NCBI GenBank assembly: GCA_017427885.1
Contig: JAFRRW010000010.1
Location: 124,001-188,000, forward strand
DNA from: Bacteroidales bacterium
GTDB taxonomy: Bacteria > Bacteroidota > Bacteroidia > Bacteroidales > UBA932
Direction: 5' to 3'
Length of the DNA: 64,000 nt
Shown piece after piece: positions 8,650 to 17,193 of the stretch. A model generated the notes under the pieces. It saw nothing but the letters and a program-made list of their open reading frames with translations. It made no database searches and was not told the origin of the DNA. Numbering within the stretch: the first letter of the stretch is position 1; each line of letters starts with the position of its first letter. The position numbers and the translations under genes are program-made.

Positions 8650-9723
8650 TCAATAATTCTTGAATTCCCCGTTGGAGTAGGCGACCTTGCATATCCTGTT
8701 GCCATACTCGTCGTGAAGCCAGGTGTCGAACTCCCTCCTGCCCTCCTTGGCAATGATGACGCGGAGGCTGTGCTTCAGGTCAGTATAAGTGGTATTGTCG
8801 CCCGAGAATCCGCCATAGGCGAGGGCTATCCCATAATGGTCGGTGATATAGTTGTTGTTGTGGTCGTGGCCGGAGAAGACTCCCATAATGTTACCACCTT
8901 CCAGCATTGCCAGGAACATTCCTGAATTGATCTCTCCCGAGCATACGCTCTCACCCATCACTCCACAGCGGAACTTGCTCTTGTTCCACGCCGTATCATA
9001 TTCCACGAGAGGGATATGGAAGAAGGCCATCGAAGGAATGTGCACACCTCCGTTTTCGGCGACGGAAGATTCGCATTCCCTCTTGAGCCAGGCGACTTGT
9101 TCCGGTTTGAACCAGGCATATCCGGGGACCCTGCCCCCGAAACCGTTGCTCGACGAATAATCGTGGGAATCGAGGAAATAGAGTTCCAGTTTCACGGAAC
9201 CGTCGGCGCCGTAAACCGGGAGGCGAACGTCGGCCAGTTCTCCGGAGACCGGATCAAGAGTGTTCACGCAGTTGCGGCCGGAGACTACCCAGGAGGACAT
9301 CTCGGGACGGGACATCCCCGCCTCGGCGTCGTGGTTGCCGTAAACGACGCAATAAGGGACTCCGAAACCGTCCAGGAAACCAAGATACTTGTTCCACATC
9401 GCCTTGCGGGTCGGCCCCTCTCCTGTGACATTATCCCCGGTGAGGGCCAGGAATGAGGGCTTCTCCTCGGCCACGACATTCTCGATGCGTGCGAATGTCT
9501 TCGCATACTCTTCCGGCCTGTCATAGATAAGGTGGGTGTCTGTAAGCTGAAGGATCCTGAACTCCCCGTCCTTGAAACGCAGGACAGGTTTCCCGGAGGG
9601 TTTTGCAGTCCCTGTCTTGCGAGGTCCCTTTACCGATGCGAAAGCATCAGACGGCTTGATGATGCCGGCCAGGGACGCGGCCCCCAGCAATGCCGATGAT
9701 TTTACGAAAGATCTTCTGTCCAT
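8650..9723 (-). CDS. Tat-exported calcineurin-like metallophosphoesterase
   Basis: 357 aa from the ATG at 9723; a longer frame would need a TTG. The N terminus DRRSFVK followed by a hydrophobic ALLGAASLAGII stretch is a twin-arginine-type signal. Metal-binding motifs in order are QLTDTHL, LTGDN, YGNHDAE and SGHDHNN, typical of the calcineurin-like phosphoesterase fold. It likely removes phosphate from small molecules in the periplasm. It is last in the Fur-headed operon, 12 bases after msrA. Confidence 0.88.
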   Translation of the reverse strand: MDRRSFVKSSALLGAASLAGIIKPSDAFASVKGPRKTGTAKPSGKPVLRFKDGEFRILQLTDTHLIYDRPEEYAKTFARIENVVAEEKPSFLALTGDNVTGEGPTRKAMWNKYLGFLDGFGVPYCVVYGNHDAEAGMSRPEMSSWVVSGRNCVNTLDPVSGELADVRLPVYGADGSVKLELYFLDSHDYSSSNGFGGRVPGYAWFKPEQVAWLKRECESSVAENGGVHIPSMAFFHIPLVEYDTAWNKSKFRCGVMGESVCSGEINSGMFLAMLEGGNIMGVFSGHDHNNNYITDHYGIALAYGGFSGDNTTYTDLKHSLRVIIAKEGRREFDTWLHDEYGNRICKVAYSNGEFKNY

Positions 9724-9735
9724 ATGCAACGATAA

Positions 9736-10251
9736 TTATTTGATTTTCACTCCATTCGCTTTTCTGGCAAATTCGAACAGCGCCACGGGAAGATGGCAAT
9801 AGCCCGAAGGATTCTTGTCAAGATAATCCTGATGGCGTTCTTCAGCGCCATAAAAATTCTCCAAGGGTCCGACCTCAACGGCAAGGGGGTCAGAGAAACA
9901 GGCCTGCACCCGGTCGAAAACCATCCTGACCACAGGCAGATCCCCAGGATCGACGTACCATATCCCGGTGCGGTAGCGCGTACCGGAATCCTCCCCCTGC
10001 CGGTTCAGGCTCACAGGATCTATCGCCTTGAAATACAATTCTAGAAGGAACTCAAGCGACAGCACCTCAGGGTCATATGTCACCTTCACCGTCTCCGCGA
10101 AGCCGGTCCTGTCGGTATACACCTCCTCATAAGACGGATTAACCGTCCTTCCGTTGGCATATCCCGTTTCGGTAGATAGGACTCCCCTGATCTGCTTCAG
10201 ATAGTGTTCGGTCCCCCAGAAACAACCTCCTGCAAGATAGATCTCTTTCAT
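9736..10251 (-). CDS. msrA: peptide methionine sulfoxide reductase A
   Basis: 171 aa. The GCFWG active site is at residues 9-13 with catalytic Cys10, followed by the family segments TGYANG and the SLNRQGEDSGTRYRTGIWY region that binds substrate. It reduces methionine-S-sulfoxide in proteins. No signal peptide is seen, so it is probably cytoplasmic. Its ATG overlaps the TGA of the lipoprotein gene upstream by 4 bases, implying translational coupling. Confidence 0.97.
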   Translation of the reverse strand: MKEIYLAGGCFWGTEHYLKQIRGVLSTETGYANGRTVNPSYEEVYTDRTGFAETVKVTYDPEVLSLEFLLELYFKAIDPVSLNRQGEDSGTRYRTGIWYVDPGDLPVVRMVFDRVQACFSDPLAVEVGPLENFYGAEERHQDYLDKNPSGYCHLPVALFEFARKANGVKIK

Positions 10252-10655
10252 GGTTCGAGTATTTCGGCGAATTTAAGCATGGTTTTGACGCAGAAGTAAC
10301 TGCAGTTCACCCAGATCCTGTTAGATTCCCTGGAATCGTAACTGATCTGCCAGCAGGTGGGGATCCAGCCCGTAAGCCCGTCCTGGACAATCACTATCTG
10401 GTCGGCCAGGGCCTCGTCTTTCATATTATGGATGAACACAAGGGCCTTGACGGCGGACGAGGGGGCATATATGAACTTGAGGGCAAATTCGTTCCAGAAA
10501 GGGTTCGCACCTGCGTCTCCAGGACGGACGGGAACGAGATACTCCTCCGCCGCATGCCTGTTTAGTTTCTTGAAATCATACTCTCCGGGCTGTCTGTCGG
10601 AAGAACAACCAGCAATTGCCGCCACCGAGATGACAAGAATAAGCAATCTTTTCAT
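10248..10655 (-). CDS. hypothetical lipoprotein
   Basis: 135 aa from the ATG at 10655. The N terminus MKRLLILVISVAAIAGC is a lipoprotein signal with Cys17 as the lipidated residue, followed by SSDRQPG. The rest is soluble, with an aromatic-rich C terminus (GWIPTCWQISYDSRES and NCSYFCVKTML). I do not recognise the family. It lies between the M15 peptidase (11-base gap) and msrA (4-base overlap) in the Fur operon, so an envelope stress or metal role is possible but unproven. Confidence 0.75.
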   Translation of the reverse strand: MKRLLILVISVAAIAGCSSDRQPGEYDFKKLNRHAAEEYLVPVRPGDAGANPFWNEFALKFIYAPSSAVKALVFIHNMKDEALADQIVIVQDGLTGWIPTCWQISYDSRESNRIWVNCSYFCVKTMLKFAEILEP

Positions 10656-10666
10656 TCTCAATTATT

Positions 10667-11365
10667 TCAATCGATCCGTTTCTCAAAATGCTGCCAGTCC
10701 TTGGAACTGGCCCAGCCCCCGCCCCACACAAACCCACGGGAGGTGAAGGCCCTGTGGCAGGCGTCCCCGCGCATTATCTTATAGGGGAAATCCTTCTCCC
10801 TGTCAGTGTAGGCCTTTGAAACTGAAGGGCGGACTATACCGTGCTTGAGCGCTGGGTTGTAGAGGGGGTTGATGTCCACGGCCAGGCCCAGGGAATGCTT
10901 GGAAATCATTCTGGTTCCGCTGATCGTACGGCAGTTGAAACAGGAGGAATTGTTGTCCGTCATCGAGGCCTCGTCGTCCGCGCCGTAATCGTCCACCAGC
11001 CTCATCTTCTCTATGGGATATCCCTCCTTGAAAAGTTCCAGGAAAATCTCCCTGAGGTCTTCCGCAATGGCTTTGTTGCAAACCATCTCCCCGCGGAGGG
11101 TCTCCCCTGACCAGTTCTTGTGAAGGACGGTCAGGTAGCGGAGGTCCTCCCTGGACACGGTGGTGCCGGAATTGAAGGATTTCCCCTGCATCCTTTCGAA
11201 GACCAAATCGGGAATCTCACTGACGGTGAAGAAACTCGCCGTATCCAAAACCTCGGGTGCCGCAGGAGCCGGCAAAGTGGAAGCCGTCCCGGAACCTCCA
11301 CTCCTTCCCCGGCAGGAGAAAAGGGCCAGGGAAGCAAGCAGGAGCAGTGGCAGCAGCCTTCTCAT
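10667..11365 (-). CDS. M15-family peptidase, lipoprotein
   Basis: 232 aa from the ATG at 11365, chosen because it gives a lipoprotein signal (MRRLLPLLLLASLALFSC) and overlaps the fur stop by 4 bases. The zinc-peptidase core has SKHSLGLAVDINPLYNP (His and Asp ligands) and a C-terminal WQHFEK (third His), as in D-Ala-D-Ala carboxypeptidases of family M15. It probably trims peptidoglycan peptides, anchored in a membrane. It sits directly behind the Fur-family gene. Confidence 0.87.
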   Translation of the reverse strand: MRRLLPLLLLASLALFSCRGRSGGSGTASTLPAPAAPEVLDTASFFTVSEIPDLVFERMQGKSFNSGTTVSREDLRYLTVLHKNWSGETLRGEMVCNKAIAEDLREIFLELFKEGYPIEKMRLVDDYGADDEASMTDNNSSCFNCRTISGTRMISKHSLGLAVDINPLYNPALKHGIVRPSVSKAYTDREKDFPYKIMRGDACHRAFTSRGFVWGGGWASSKDWQHFEKRID

Positions 11366-11781
11366 TCCAGGGTCCTGCCGCAACCGGGACAGATGCCGTT
11401 TATCATATAGTTCACGAAATGAGCGTGATATCCTTCCGGCACGGAAACGGGAGGAATGGGAACATCCTCTATGCAGAAGGTCCTGTGGCAGTTCTCGCAA
11501 TAGAAATGGACGTGGCCGTCAAAGGCGGGATGTCCCTCGTGGAACGAGCAGAGTTCATATTTGAGGGAACCGCTCCCGTCCTCAACCGCGTGGACGATGT
11601 CGTGCTCGAGGAACAGCGTCAGCACCCTGAAGATGCTGGACTTGTCGAGGGTGTCCAATTCGGTCTCAAGGTCAGAGAGGCACAGAGGACGGTCTTTCCC
11701 GTCCAGGGCCCGGTAAACGAGTATCCTGTTAGCCGTGGGTTTGACCCCCTTTCCAAGCAGTTGCCTTTCAATTCCATCCAT
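11362..11781 (-). CDS. Fur-family metalloregulator
   Basis: 139 aa. An N-terminal winged helix (about residues 1-75) is followed by a dimerisation domain with HVHFYCENC and a C-terminal CPGC, the two CxxC pairs of the structural zinc site. The His-rich segment EGHPAFDGHVHF would hold the regulatory metal. Whether it is Fur, Zur or PerR cannot be decided; the operon with msrA and an envelope peptidase fits either oxidative or zinc stress. The -7 box lies 4 bases upstream of the ATG, so the mRNA is probably leaderless. Confidence 0.9.
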   Translation of the reverse strand: MDGIERQLLGKGVKPTANRILVYRALDGKDRPLCLSDLETELDTLDKSSIFRVLTLFLEHDIVHAVEDGSGSLKYELCSFHEGHPAFDGHVHFYCENCHRTFCIEDVPIPPVSVPEGYHAHFVNYMINGICPGCGRTLE

Positions 11782-11785
11782 AGTA

Positions 11786-11793
11786 CAAACTTA
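11786..11793 (-). promoter_or_regulatory. -7 box of the Fur operon
   Basis: TAAGTTTG on the minus strand matches TAnnTTTG and ends 4 bases before the fur ATG. A TTTA lies 19 bases upstream, close to the -33 TTTG. Confidence 0.5.
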
Positions 11794-11799
11794 CAAAAA

Positions 11800-11831
11800 T
11801 TTGGGATAAATCTAAAATATGGCTAATTTCG
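11800..11831 (+). promoter_or_regulatory. promoter of the PIG-L deacetylase gene
   Basis: TTTG (11800-11803), a 20-base spacer and TAATTTCG (11824-11831) match the Bacteroidota -33/-7 pattern with one change. It would start transcription near 11837, which rules out the alternative start at 11819 and supports ATG 11858. Confidence 0.6.
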
Positions 11832-11857
11832 CGTACTCACAGACCATATTTCAGACC

Positions 11858-12592
11858 ATGAACAGAAGAGAGATGATCAAGGCCGGCCTCGGCACGGCGG
11901 CAATGACGATCCTGGGCGGAATCCCCGCCATCGCGAAAGATAAGAAGGACAGGAAAAAGATCCTCGTCATCGGAGCCCATCCCGACGATCCCGAAACGGC
12001 GGCAGGAGGGACTATCTGCCTACTGACCAAGGCCGGACACGACGTGGCCTGCGTGTACCTCACCAAGGGGCAGGCCTCTTCAAGTTTCACGGACCGGAAA
12101 GTGGCCGCCGACACCCGCACGAAGGAGGCGATTGCCGCCTGCGCAATCATGGGATCCCGCTATATCTTCATGGACCAGGAAGACGGGGCTACCGAGGTGA
12201 GCGAAAAGAGACGCGCCGATATGAGGGAACTGATCAGCAAGGAAAAACCCGACGTCGTCATAACCCACTGGCCCATAGACGGGCACCGGGACCACGCCGC
12301 CTGCGGCATCCTGGTCGCCGACGCCTGGAGAAGGCTTGACCACTGCTTCGAACTCTATTTCTTCGAGGTGATGACCGGAGTCCAGACACAACTGTTCCAT
12401 CCCACCGACTGGGTGGACATCTCTTCGGTGCGGGATCTGAAATACAAGGCCTGCTACTGCCACGAGAGCCAACACCTTGAGGAGACGATGGAAGAATTCC
12501 ACGGCCCTATGGAAGCCTTCCGCGGACTCGAATGCAGATGTCCCGCGGCGGAAGCTTTCGCACACAACACCGTCCCCGCGAAACTGGTCTAG
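11858..12592 (+). CDS. PIG-L family deacetylase, exported
   Basis: 244 aa from the ATG at 11858. The N terminus MNRREMIKAGLGTAAMTILGG is Tat-like or a simple signal peptide. The zinc-binding signature is IGAHPDD at 39-45 and a second HRDH motif follows in IDGHRDHAACG. The family removes N-acetyl groups from sugars (GlcNAc-PI or similar conjugates). With an export signal it probably acts on extracellular glycans. Its stop overlaps the end of the convergent glycosidase-like gene. Confidence 0.87.
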   Translation: MNRREMIKAGLGTAAMTILGGIPAIAKDKKDRKKILVIGAHPDDPETAAGGTICLLTKAGHDVACVYLTKGQASSSFTDRKVAADTRTKEAIAACAIMGSRYIFMDQEDGATEVSEKRRADMRELISKEKPDVVITHWPIDGHRDHAACGILVADAWRRLDHCFELYFFEVMTGVQTQLFHPTDWVDISSVRDLKYKACYCHESQHLEETMEEFHGPMEAFRGLECRCPAAEAFAHNTVPAKLV

Positions 12593-14136
12593 AAATAACC
12601 GTACTGATCCACCGGACCATATTTCAAGGCGAGTTCCGTGCGGATTATTTTCACAGGGCCTTCACCCTCGGCATTCTTGAATCTCAGCACGTTCTCTCCG
12701 TGTCTCAAAGCATCGGAGGAGAACGTTACGGCCCATTGGACCTGTCCGTCCCAAAGATGGGTGTTACGGTCGTAAAGGGCGTTGTATTCAGGCACTTCCT
12801 TGAGGATATCCCTGCCGTTCAGGGTCACTTCCAGTGGCATGTCGGCACTTGTGCGGAAGAAAAAAATCACCTCTTCGGGTCTCGTAGTCTTCATCATGTC
12901 GCCGACATAGATTAATGCTTCCCCTTCTCCTCCGGGGGCAATTTCCAGCGGCAGCGGTGTGTTTGGAGTCAGGCCGTATTCCCTTGAGCCATCTGAAAGC
13001 CAGTATATCTTGTTGCGGCCTTCCAGTTTATCCAACGAAGTCAGTTCTTCGTATATATCCATATGGAATCTCCTGTTGACCAGGCTCCCTTCAGGGACAT
13101 TGGCCTCAAGATTCCGCAGTCCGGTATAATAGTTAAAGCTCTGGAGTCCGTCCGCCCCCTGCGCCAGGACACTCGAGCACCAGCCCCGGACCATTCCGTC
13201 GGATATAATCTCGTCGTCATCGTAACTATACATTATGTTGCAGCCGCAGGCATACACGGGCACATTCAGGTCCTTGCCAAGGTCTCTACGGAACTTTGCC
13301 ACAGGGGTGTTCCCGTCTACATACATATGTATTCCAAGGGTGAGGAAATCCACCAATCCTTCCTTCAGCCATTCCCTGACATCAAGACCTTCCCTCAGGT
13401 CGTCGTCAAGCACCGGAGCCACCCTGGCCGCCAGCAGGATCTTATGGCCTTTGGCTTTGCCTATGCTGTCCGTGACGGCCCTCATCTGACGCACCATATC
13501 AGTCATTTCTGCGGTGTGATTCCTGCCCTGCCCCTGCTTGAAATAGCAGAAGAAGCGCAGGAAGTCCATCAGATAAACTTCCGCCACATCACCGTACATC
13601 TCCAGTTGCTCTGTCATCATCGCCACCTTGTGGTCCCTCACCTCCTTGTGGGCGAAGTCATAGGCTCCCACCGTGTGCCATCCGAAATCCTCGTTCACCC
13701 AGAACTGGGGATGGTCCCACCACCACTTGGACATATAGAACCTGCTGTCCCCCTGTGACATATCCAGGGTGTCGGTGAAATGCAGGTCGTTCACCCTGTA
13801 GGTGAGGATCGGCTCCATGCCCTTTTCCCTGGCTTTTTCCAGGACGGTTCGGATAAAATCAAGTCCCCTTTCCTTGAGCCCGGAATCCTTCAGGAAGGAA
13901 GAATCCGCATACTGCGACCCGTAGTGGACATAGTCGCTCCCCGCACAGACCGCGAACGAGGTCACGCCTGTTCCGGCCACGAGACCGACCTGACTGTCGA
14001 TATACTCTTCGGTAACGTTGGCGAAAGGCCGCCAGATGGAGTCGCCGTCATCGTCGTGGATCAGGCGGTACCGGGGTTTGCCAGTGCAGGAGCACAACAG
14101 AACTGCAAGGATGACGAAACAAAGAATACGTTTCAT
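12589..14136 (-). CDS. lipoprotein with TIM-barrel glycosidase-like fold
   Basis: 515 aa. Lipoprotein signal (MKRILCFVILAVLLCSC). The body looks like a (beta/alpha)8 glycoside-hydrolase-like domain of the kind annotated as family-10-like in Bacteroidota: EPILTYRVNDLHF, EVYLMDFLRFFCYF, KILLAARVAP and DFLTLGIHMY mark successive strands, and a beta-sandwich region follows (about 400-515). Catalytic residues cannot be assigned with confidence. It is third in the operon with a six-hairpin glycosidase and an alpha/beta hydrolase. Confidence 0.65.
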   Translation of the reverse strand: MKRILCFVILAVLLCSCTGKPRYRLIHDDDGDSIWRPFANVTEEYIDSQVGLVAGTGVTSFAVCAGSDYVHYGSQYADSSFLKDSGLKERGLDFIRTVLEKAREKGMEPILTYRVNDLHFTDTLDMSQGDSRFYMSKWWWDHPQFWVNEDFGWHTVGAYDFAHKEVRDHKVAMMTEQLEMYGDVAEVYLMDFLRFFCYFKQGQGRNHTAEMTDMVRQMRAVTDSIGKAKGHKILLAARVAPVLDDDLREGLDVREWLKEGLVDFLTLGIHMYVDGNTPVAKFRRDLGKDLNVPVYACGCNIMYSYDDDEIISDGMVRGWCSSVLAQGADGLQSFNYYTGLRNLEANVPEGSLVNRRFHMDIYEELTSLDKLEGRNKIYWLSDGSREYGLTPNTPLPLEIAPGGEGEALIYVGDMMKTTRPEEVIFFFRTSADMPLEVTLNGRDILKEVPEYNALYDRNTHLWDGQVQWAVTFSSDALRHGENVLRFKNAEGEGPVKIIRTELALKYGPVDQYGYF

Positions 14137-14155
14137 ATCAATGGATGATTCCTAT

Positions 14156-14965
14156 TTATTCGTCAGCGTTTACGAGCCTGCTGATGAGCATGCAGGCGGG
14201 ATGGGCGGCCTCGACGTGGTCGTAGCCCTCCATCCTGTAAAGAGGGATGCTGTCATTGCCAACTCCCTCGAGGATGGCCTTCAGGTAGAGATTCTCCTCG
14301 TAACGGGCCAGGAGTTCCATCTTCGGATCCGCCGTGAACAGTGTCATCTTCGTCCCGAGCTTACGCGCGTTGTTCAAAGGGGCATACCTGTCGATTATGG
14401 GAATCTCCTCGAACCTCGGAAGCCCCATCTCCTCACGGATGGTGCAGTGGGTGGTGGCCTGTCCCCCTATGGGGAAATACCATCTCACCGCATCGGCGTC
14501 GATGCCGAAGGCCCCCAGCCATGACTTGTCCAGGGCCAGCATCAGGGCCAGGTATGCCCCAGCCGAATGGCCCGCCACATAGATCTTTCCAGGGTCTCCG
14601 CCATAATCCGCTATATGACGGAACACCCAGGCGAGGGACTCGGCAGCATCCACCGTATAATCGGGATTCTTCCCTCCCTTGCCATATAGCCTGTAATTGA
14701 CGGCGACGACCGCGAATCCCTGGTTCATCAGTTCCTCGCGGAAACGCTTCTCCCCTCCTGTAAGGCCTCCTCCGTGATACCACACCACGGTCTTGTAATC
14801 CTTCACCCCGGTCGGATAGCAGATGTCCAGTTTGCACCTCTCCTTCCTGTAGGCATCCTTCTCTGCGGAACTGATATAGGGTATGTTCAGGATCGTCCTG
14901 TAGTCCTGGGCGAAAGATGCGCAGCACAGCAGTGCAAGGGTAAAAAGCAATGATAACTTTTTCAT
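14156..14965 (-). CDS. secreted alpha/beta hydrolase (HGGG esterase type)
   Basis: 269 aa with a signal peptide (to about residue 19, SFAQ). The oxyanion motif WYHGGGLTGG and nucleophile elbow GHSAGAY (Ser) identify a hormone-sensitive-lipase-like esterase; a C-terminal DHVEAAHP would supply the His. Between two glycosidase genes (12 and 19 bases apart), deacetylation of a glycan is the natural guess. Confidence 0.85.
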   Translation of the reverse strand: MKKLSLLFTLALLCCASFAQDYRTILNIPYISSAEKDAYRKERCKLDICYPTGVKDYKTVVWYHGGGLTGGEKRFREELMNQGFAVVAVNYRLYGKGGKNPDYTVDAAESLAWVFRHIADYGGDPGKIYVAGHSAGAYLALMLALDKSWLGAFGIDADAVRWYFPIGGQATTHCTIREEMGLPRFEEIPIIDRYAPLNNARKLGTKMTLFTADPKMELLARYEENLYLKAILEGVGNDSIPLYRMEGYDHVEAAHPACMLISRLVNADE

Positions 14966-14977
14966 ATGGCGATGGAT

Positions 14978-17089
14978 TTAATACTTGAATATCCTTTCAA
15001 TCGATTCTCCCTTTTTCAGCCTGACAGCCTCGTCCCCGAGGAGGAAGGAAGCGTCCTTCCAGGCCTCCAGGGTAAGGTCTGCCCTGTGCGGGGACATGCT
15101 GCCGCTGACCTTGACTCCGAGGATGGAATATATGTCCTTAAGGTATGTGACGCCCTCCCAGGGATAGCATTTGGCGATTTCCAGCTTCCCGTACCAGTCG
15201 CAGACGAGGTTGTTGATCATCGACTGCTGGAACAGGCCGTTGGTGGTGGCGTAATAAGATATGTCCCAGGTCCTGCTCCCCTCATAGACCTGGATGAGGT
15301 CGGGATCGACATTCTCCGACTTGACCATGTTGCCCCAGTCCTTCTTCCATCCCTCGACGTCACCGAGGCGGGAGTCCGAAAGCATGAACTCTCCGAGTGT
15401 CCAGCCCCAGAAGAAAGGTTCCGAGGCATTCTCGGTGATCTCATACCTGTGGTCGTGGGCCGCGACGGCCGCCTCGGAAGGAATCAGTTCGGTGGGCAGG
15501 TAAGCCAGTTCGTTCAGCTGGACCGGATGCTTCTGCATTCCGAAATCCTTCTCTCCGCTTCCCTGGCAGGCGTAGTAATAGCCCTTCCCGGACTTCAGCA
15601 CGGGGAAGGCCAGCCCTTCTTTCAATATCTTCGAATAGGTCCAGTCCGGATCAAGCCCCATCAGCACGGCCCTCTCGAAGCAATACTTCGCGCTGTAGAG
15701 GGCGCAGAGATAGTCTTTCTGGTTGAACCCGCCCATCTCGTCCTGGCCCATTCCGGGATTGGAGAAGATGTGCCACAGGCCGTCGTCCTCCTTATGACAG
15801 ATGCTCCTGTAAAAGGCAGCGCACTCGCGGATGATGGGCTCGGCGTATTTCTTCGTCCATTCCTCGTCATCGACGTACTGCGAGGCCTCGTACACCATCC
15901 TCACCATATAGGCGGCGTTGTGGATCTCATAATAATACTGGTTGGGCACCTCCGGATCGTGGAAGCCGTCGAAACTCCCATAGGGATATCCCCAGGGGCA
16001 GAAGGCCCCCTCGGCACCGAAGACCCTCTTCGCATAATCCTTCATCCCTTCGACGCGCTCGGCATAATACTCGGCCCAGGCCTTGATGACATCGGAATGT
16101 CCCGTCGCGAACAGCACCGGGGCGATGTAGGAAAGGTCCTGGGAATAGGCGAAAGGCCAGCAGTTGGCGGCGAAGCCGGTCGGAGGCAGCAACCCCTTTT
16201 TCTGGGCCCTGAAGGAAGAGATATGCAGATACATGCTGCGTACCCAGATGAGTTGCGCATCCCTTTCAGGAAACTCCAGGAAGCCATAATCCTGCCAGGT
16301 AGAGTGCCACCACTCCTGAGTCTGGGCAAGTGATCTTTCAACGTCGGTATCCACAGGAGAGGAGTATGCGATACGGACATACCTGTCTCCCGCAACAGAC
16401 AGCCGCAGGCAGTTGTCCTCAACCTTGGCTGGAGCATCCGAATATATATAACATACCGACTTCTTTCCTTTCAGGTCCAGGTCCATCTTCCAGCACCCGT
16501 TCCCTCCGGTTATCGTCACCTTCTGCGGAACCTCCTGGGAATAATGGAGTTTTAACACCTTTTCCGCCTCAACTATGACATCGTGGCCCTCGCCTCCGAC
16601 ATTGAACTTGAAGCACACCTGATCGTAGTCCACCGGATCGAACCAGCTGGTCACGGAAATGTCGTCACCTCCGGCCGAGAACTTGGTCGTGATCGTCCCG
16701 TCATAATAAGACTGGTGCTGCACATAGTCGGAAATGCCGGTGAACTCCTCTCCCCAATATATGCGGCACACTGGCGCCAGGAAGTCCATGTTGAACTTTC
16801 CCCTATAATAACGGTCAACGTTCAGGAAAGTGGTGTTGCCGTATTTCTGCAGGGAATCCCTGTTGTCCGGACGGACGTGAAGGCCAAGTTGGGAGAAACT
16901 GCCCCCGAAATACCCGTTTGCCTGGTTCAGAGGCAAGGCCGGTCCGTCGACATACTCGGTGCGGATCACGTCGCACTGCCTCACAACCGACTCGATGTCA
17001 ATTATGTGGCCATCCCTGCGACAACCCGTTACCACCGCTGCGACCCCGGCCACGGCGATGCAAAGGAACAAATGCTTCATTTTGGACAT
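14978..17089 (-). CDS. six-hairpin glycosidase-like lipoprotein (MGH1/GH63-like)
   Basis: 703 aa; a second ATG at 17080 is possible. Lipoprotein-type N terminus ending VVTGC. An N-terminal beta-rich domain (to about 250) precedes an (alpha/alpha)6-barrel-like part with EWWHSTWQDYGF, GFAANCWPFAYSQDLSYIAP and FFWGWTLGEFML segments. This arrangement is shared by MGH1-type, GH63, GH65 and GH95 enzymes; exact family and substrate are unresolved. It is the first gene of a three-gene glycan operon. Confidence 0.7.
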   Translation of the reverse strand: MSKMKHLFLCIAVAGVAAVVTGCRRDGHIIDIESVVRQCDVIRTEYVDGPALPLNQANGYFGGSFSQLGLHVRPDNRDSLQKYGNTTFLNVDRYYRGKFNMDFLAPVCRIYWGEEFTGISDYVQHQSYYDGTITTKFSAGGDDISVTSWFDPVDYDQVCFKFNVGGEGHDVIVEAEKVLKLHYSQEVPQKVTITGGNGCWKMDLDLKGKKSVCYIYSDAPAKVEDNCLRLSVAGDRYVRIAYSSPVDTDVERSLAQTQEWWHSTWQDYGFLEFPERDAQLIWVRSMYLHISSFRAQKKGLLPPTGFAANCWPFAYSQDLSYIAPVLFATGHSDVIKAWAEYYAERVEGMKDYAKRVFGAEGAFCPWGYPYGSFDGFHDPEVPNQYYYEIHNAAYMVRMVYEASQYVDDEEWTKKYAEPIIRECAAFYRSICHKEDDGLWHIFSNPGMGQDEMGGFNQKDYLCALYSAKYCFERAVLMGLDPDWTYSKILKEGLAFPVLKSGKGYYYACQGSGEKDFGMQKHPVQLNELAYLPTELIPSEAAVAAHDHRYEITENASEPFFWGWTLGEFMLSDSRLGDVEGWKKDWGNMVKSENVDPDLIQVYEGSRTWDISYYATTNGLFQQSMINNLVCDWYGKLEIAKCYPWEGVTYLKDIYSILGVKVSGSMSPHRADLTLEAWKDASFLLGDEAVRLKKGESIERIFKY

Positions 17090-17104
17090 AATTGCGATAC
17101 TCTA

Positions 17105-17112
17105 CAAATATA
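17105..17112 (-). promoter_or_regulatory. -7 box of the glycosidase operon
   Basis: TATATTTG on the minus strand matches TAnnTTTG and lies 15 bases before the ATG at 17089. No clear -33 element. Confidence 0.5.
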
Positions 17113-17166
17113 CTCAATTTTCATATCACATCCTCACTTTGCAACCTGGTGGCAGGGCTTTCTGCC

Positions 17167-17174
17167 TACCTTTG
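17167..17174 (+). promoter_or_regulatory. -7 box of the P-type ATPase gene
   Basis: TACCTTTG matches TAnnTTTG and lies 19 bases before ATG 17194, so the frame upstream of that ATG (from 17092) is not translated. Confidence 0.55.
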
Positions 17175-17193
17175 CGACGTAAACGAAAGCAAG

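Noticed and set aside
14966..16333. 455-codon plus-strand frame opposite the six-hairpin glycosidase
   Set aside because: Antisense by-product; glycosidase frame has signal peptide and conserved segments.
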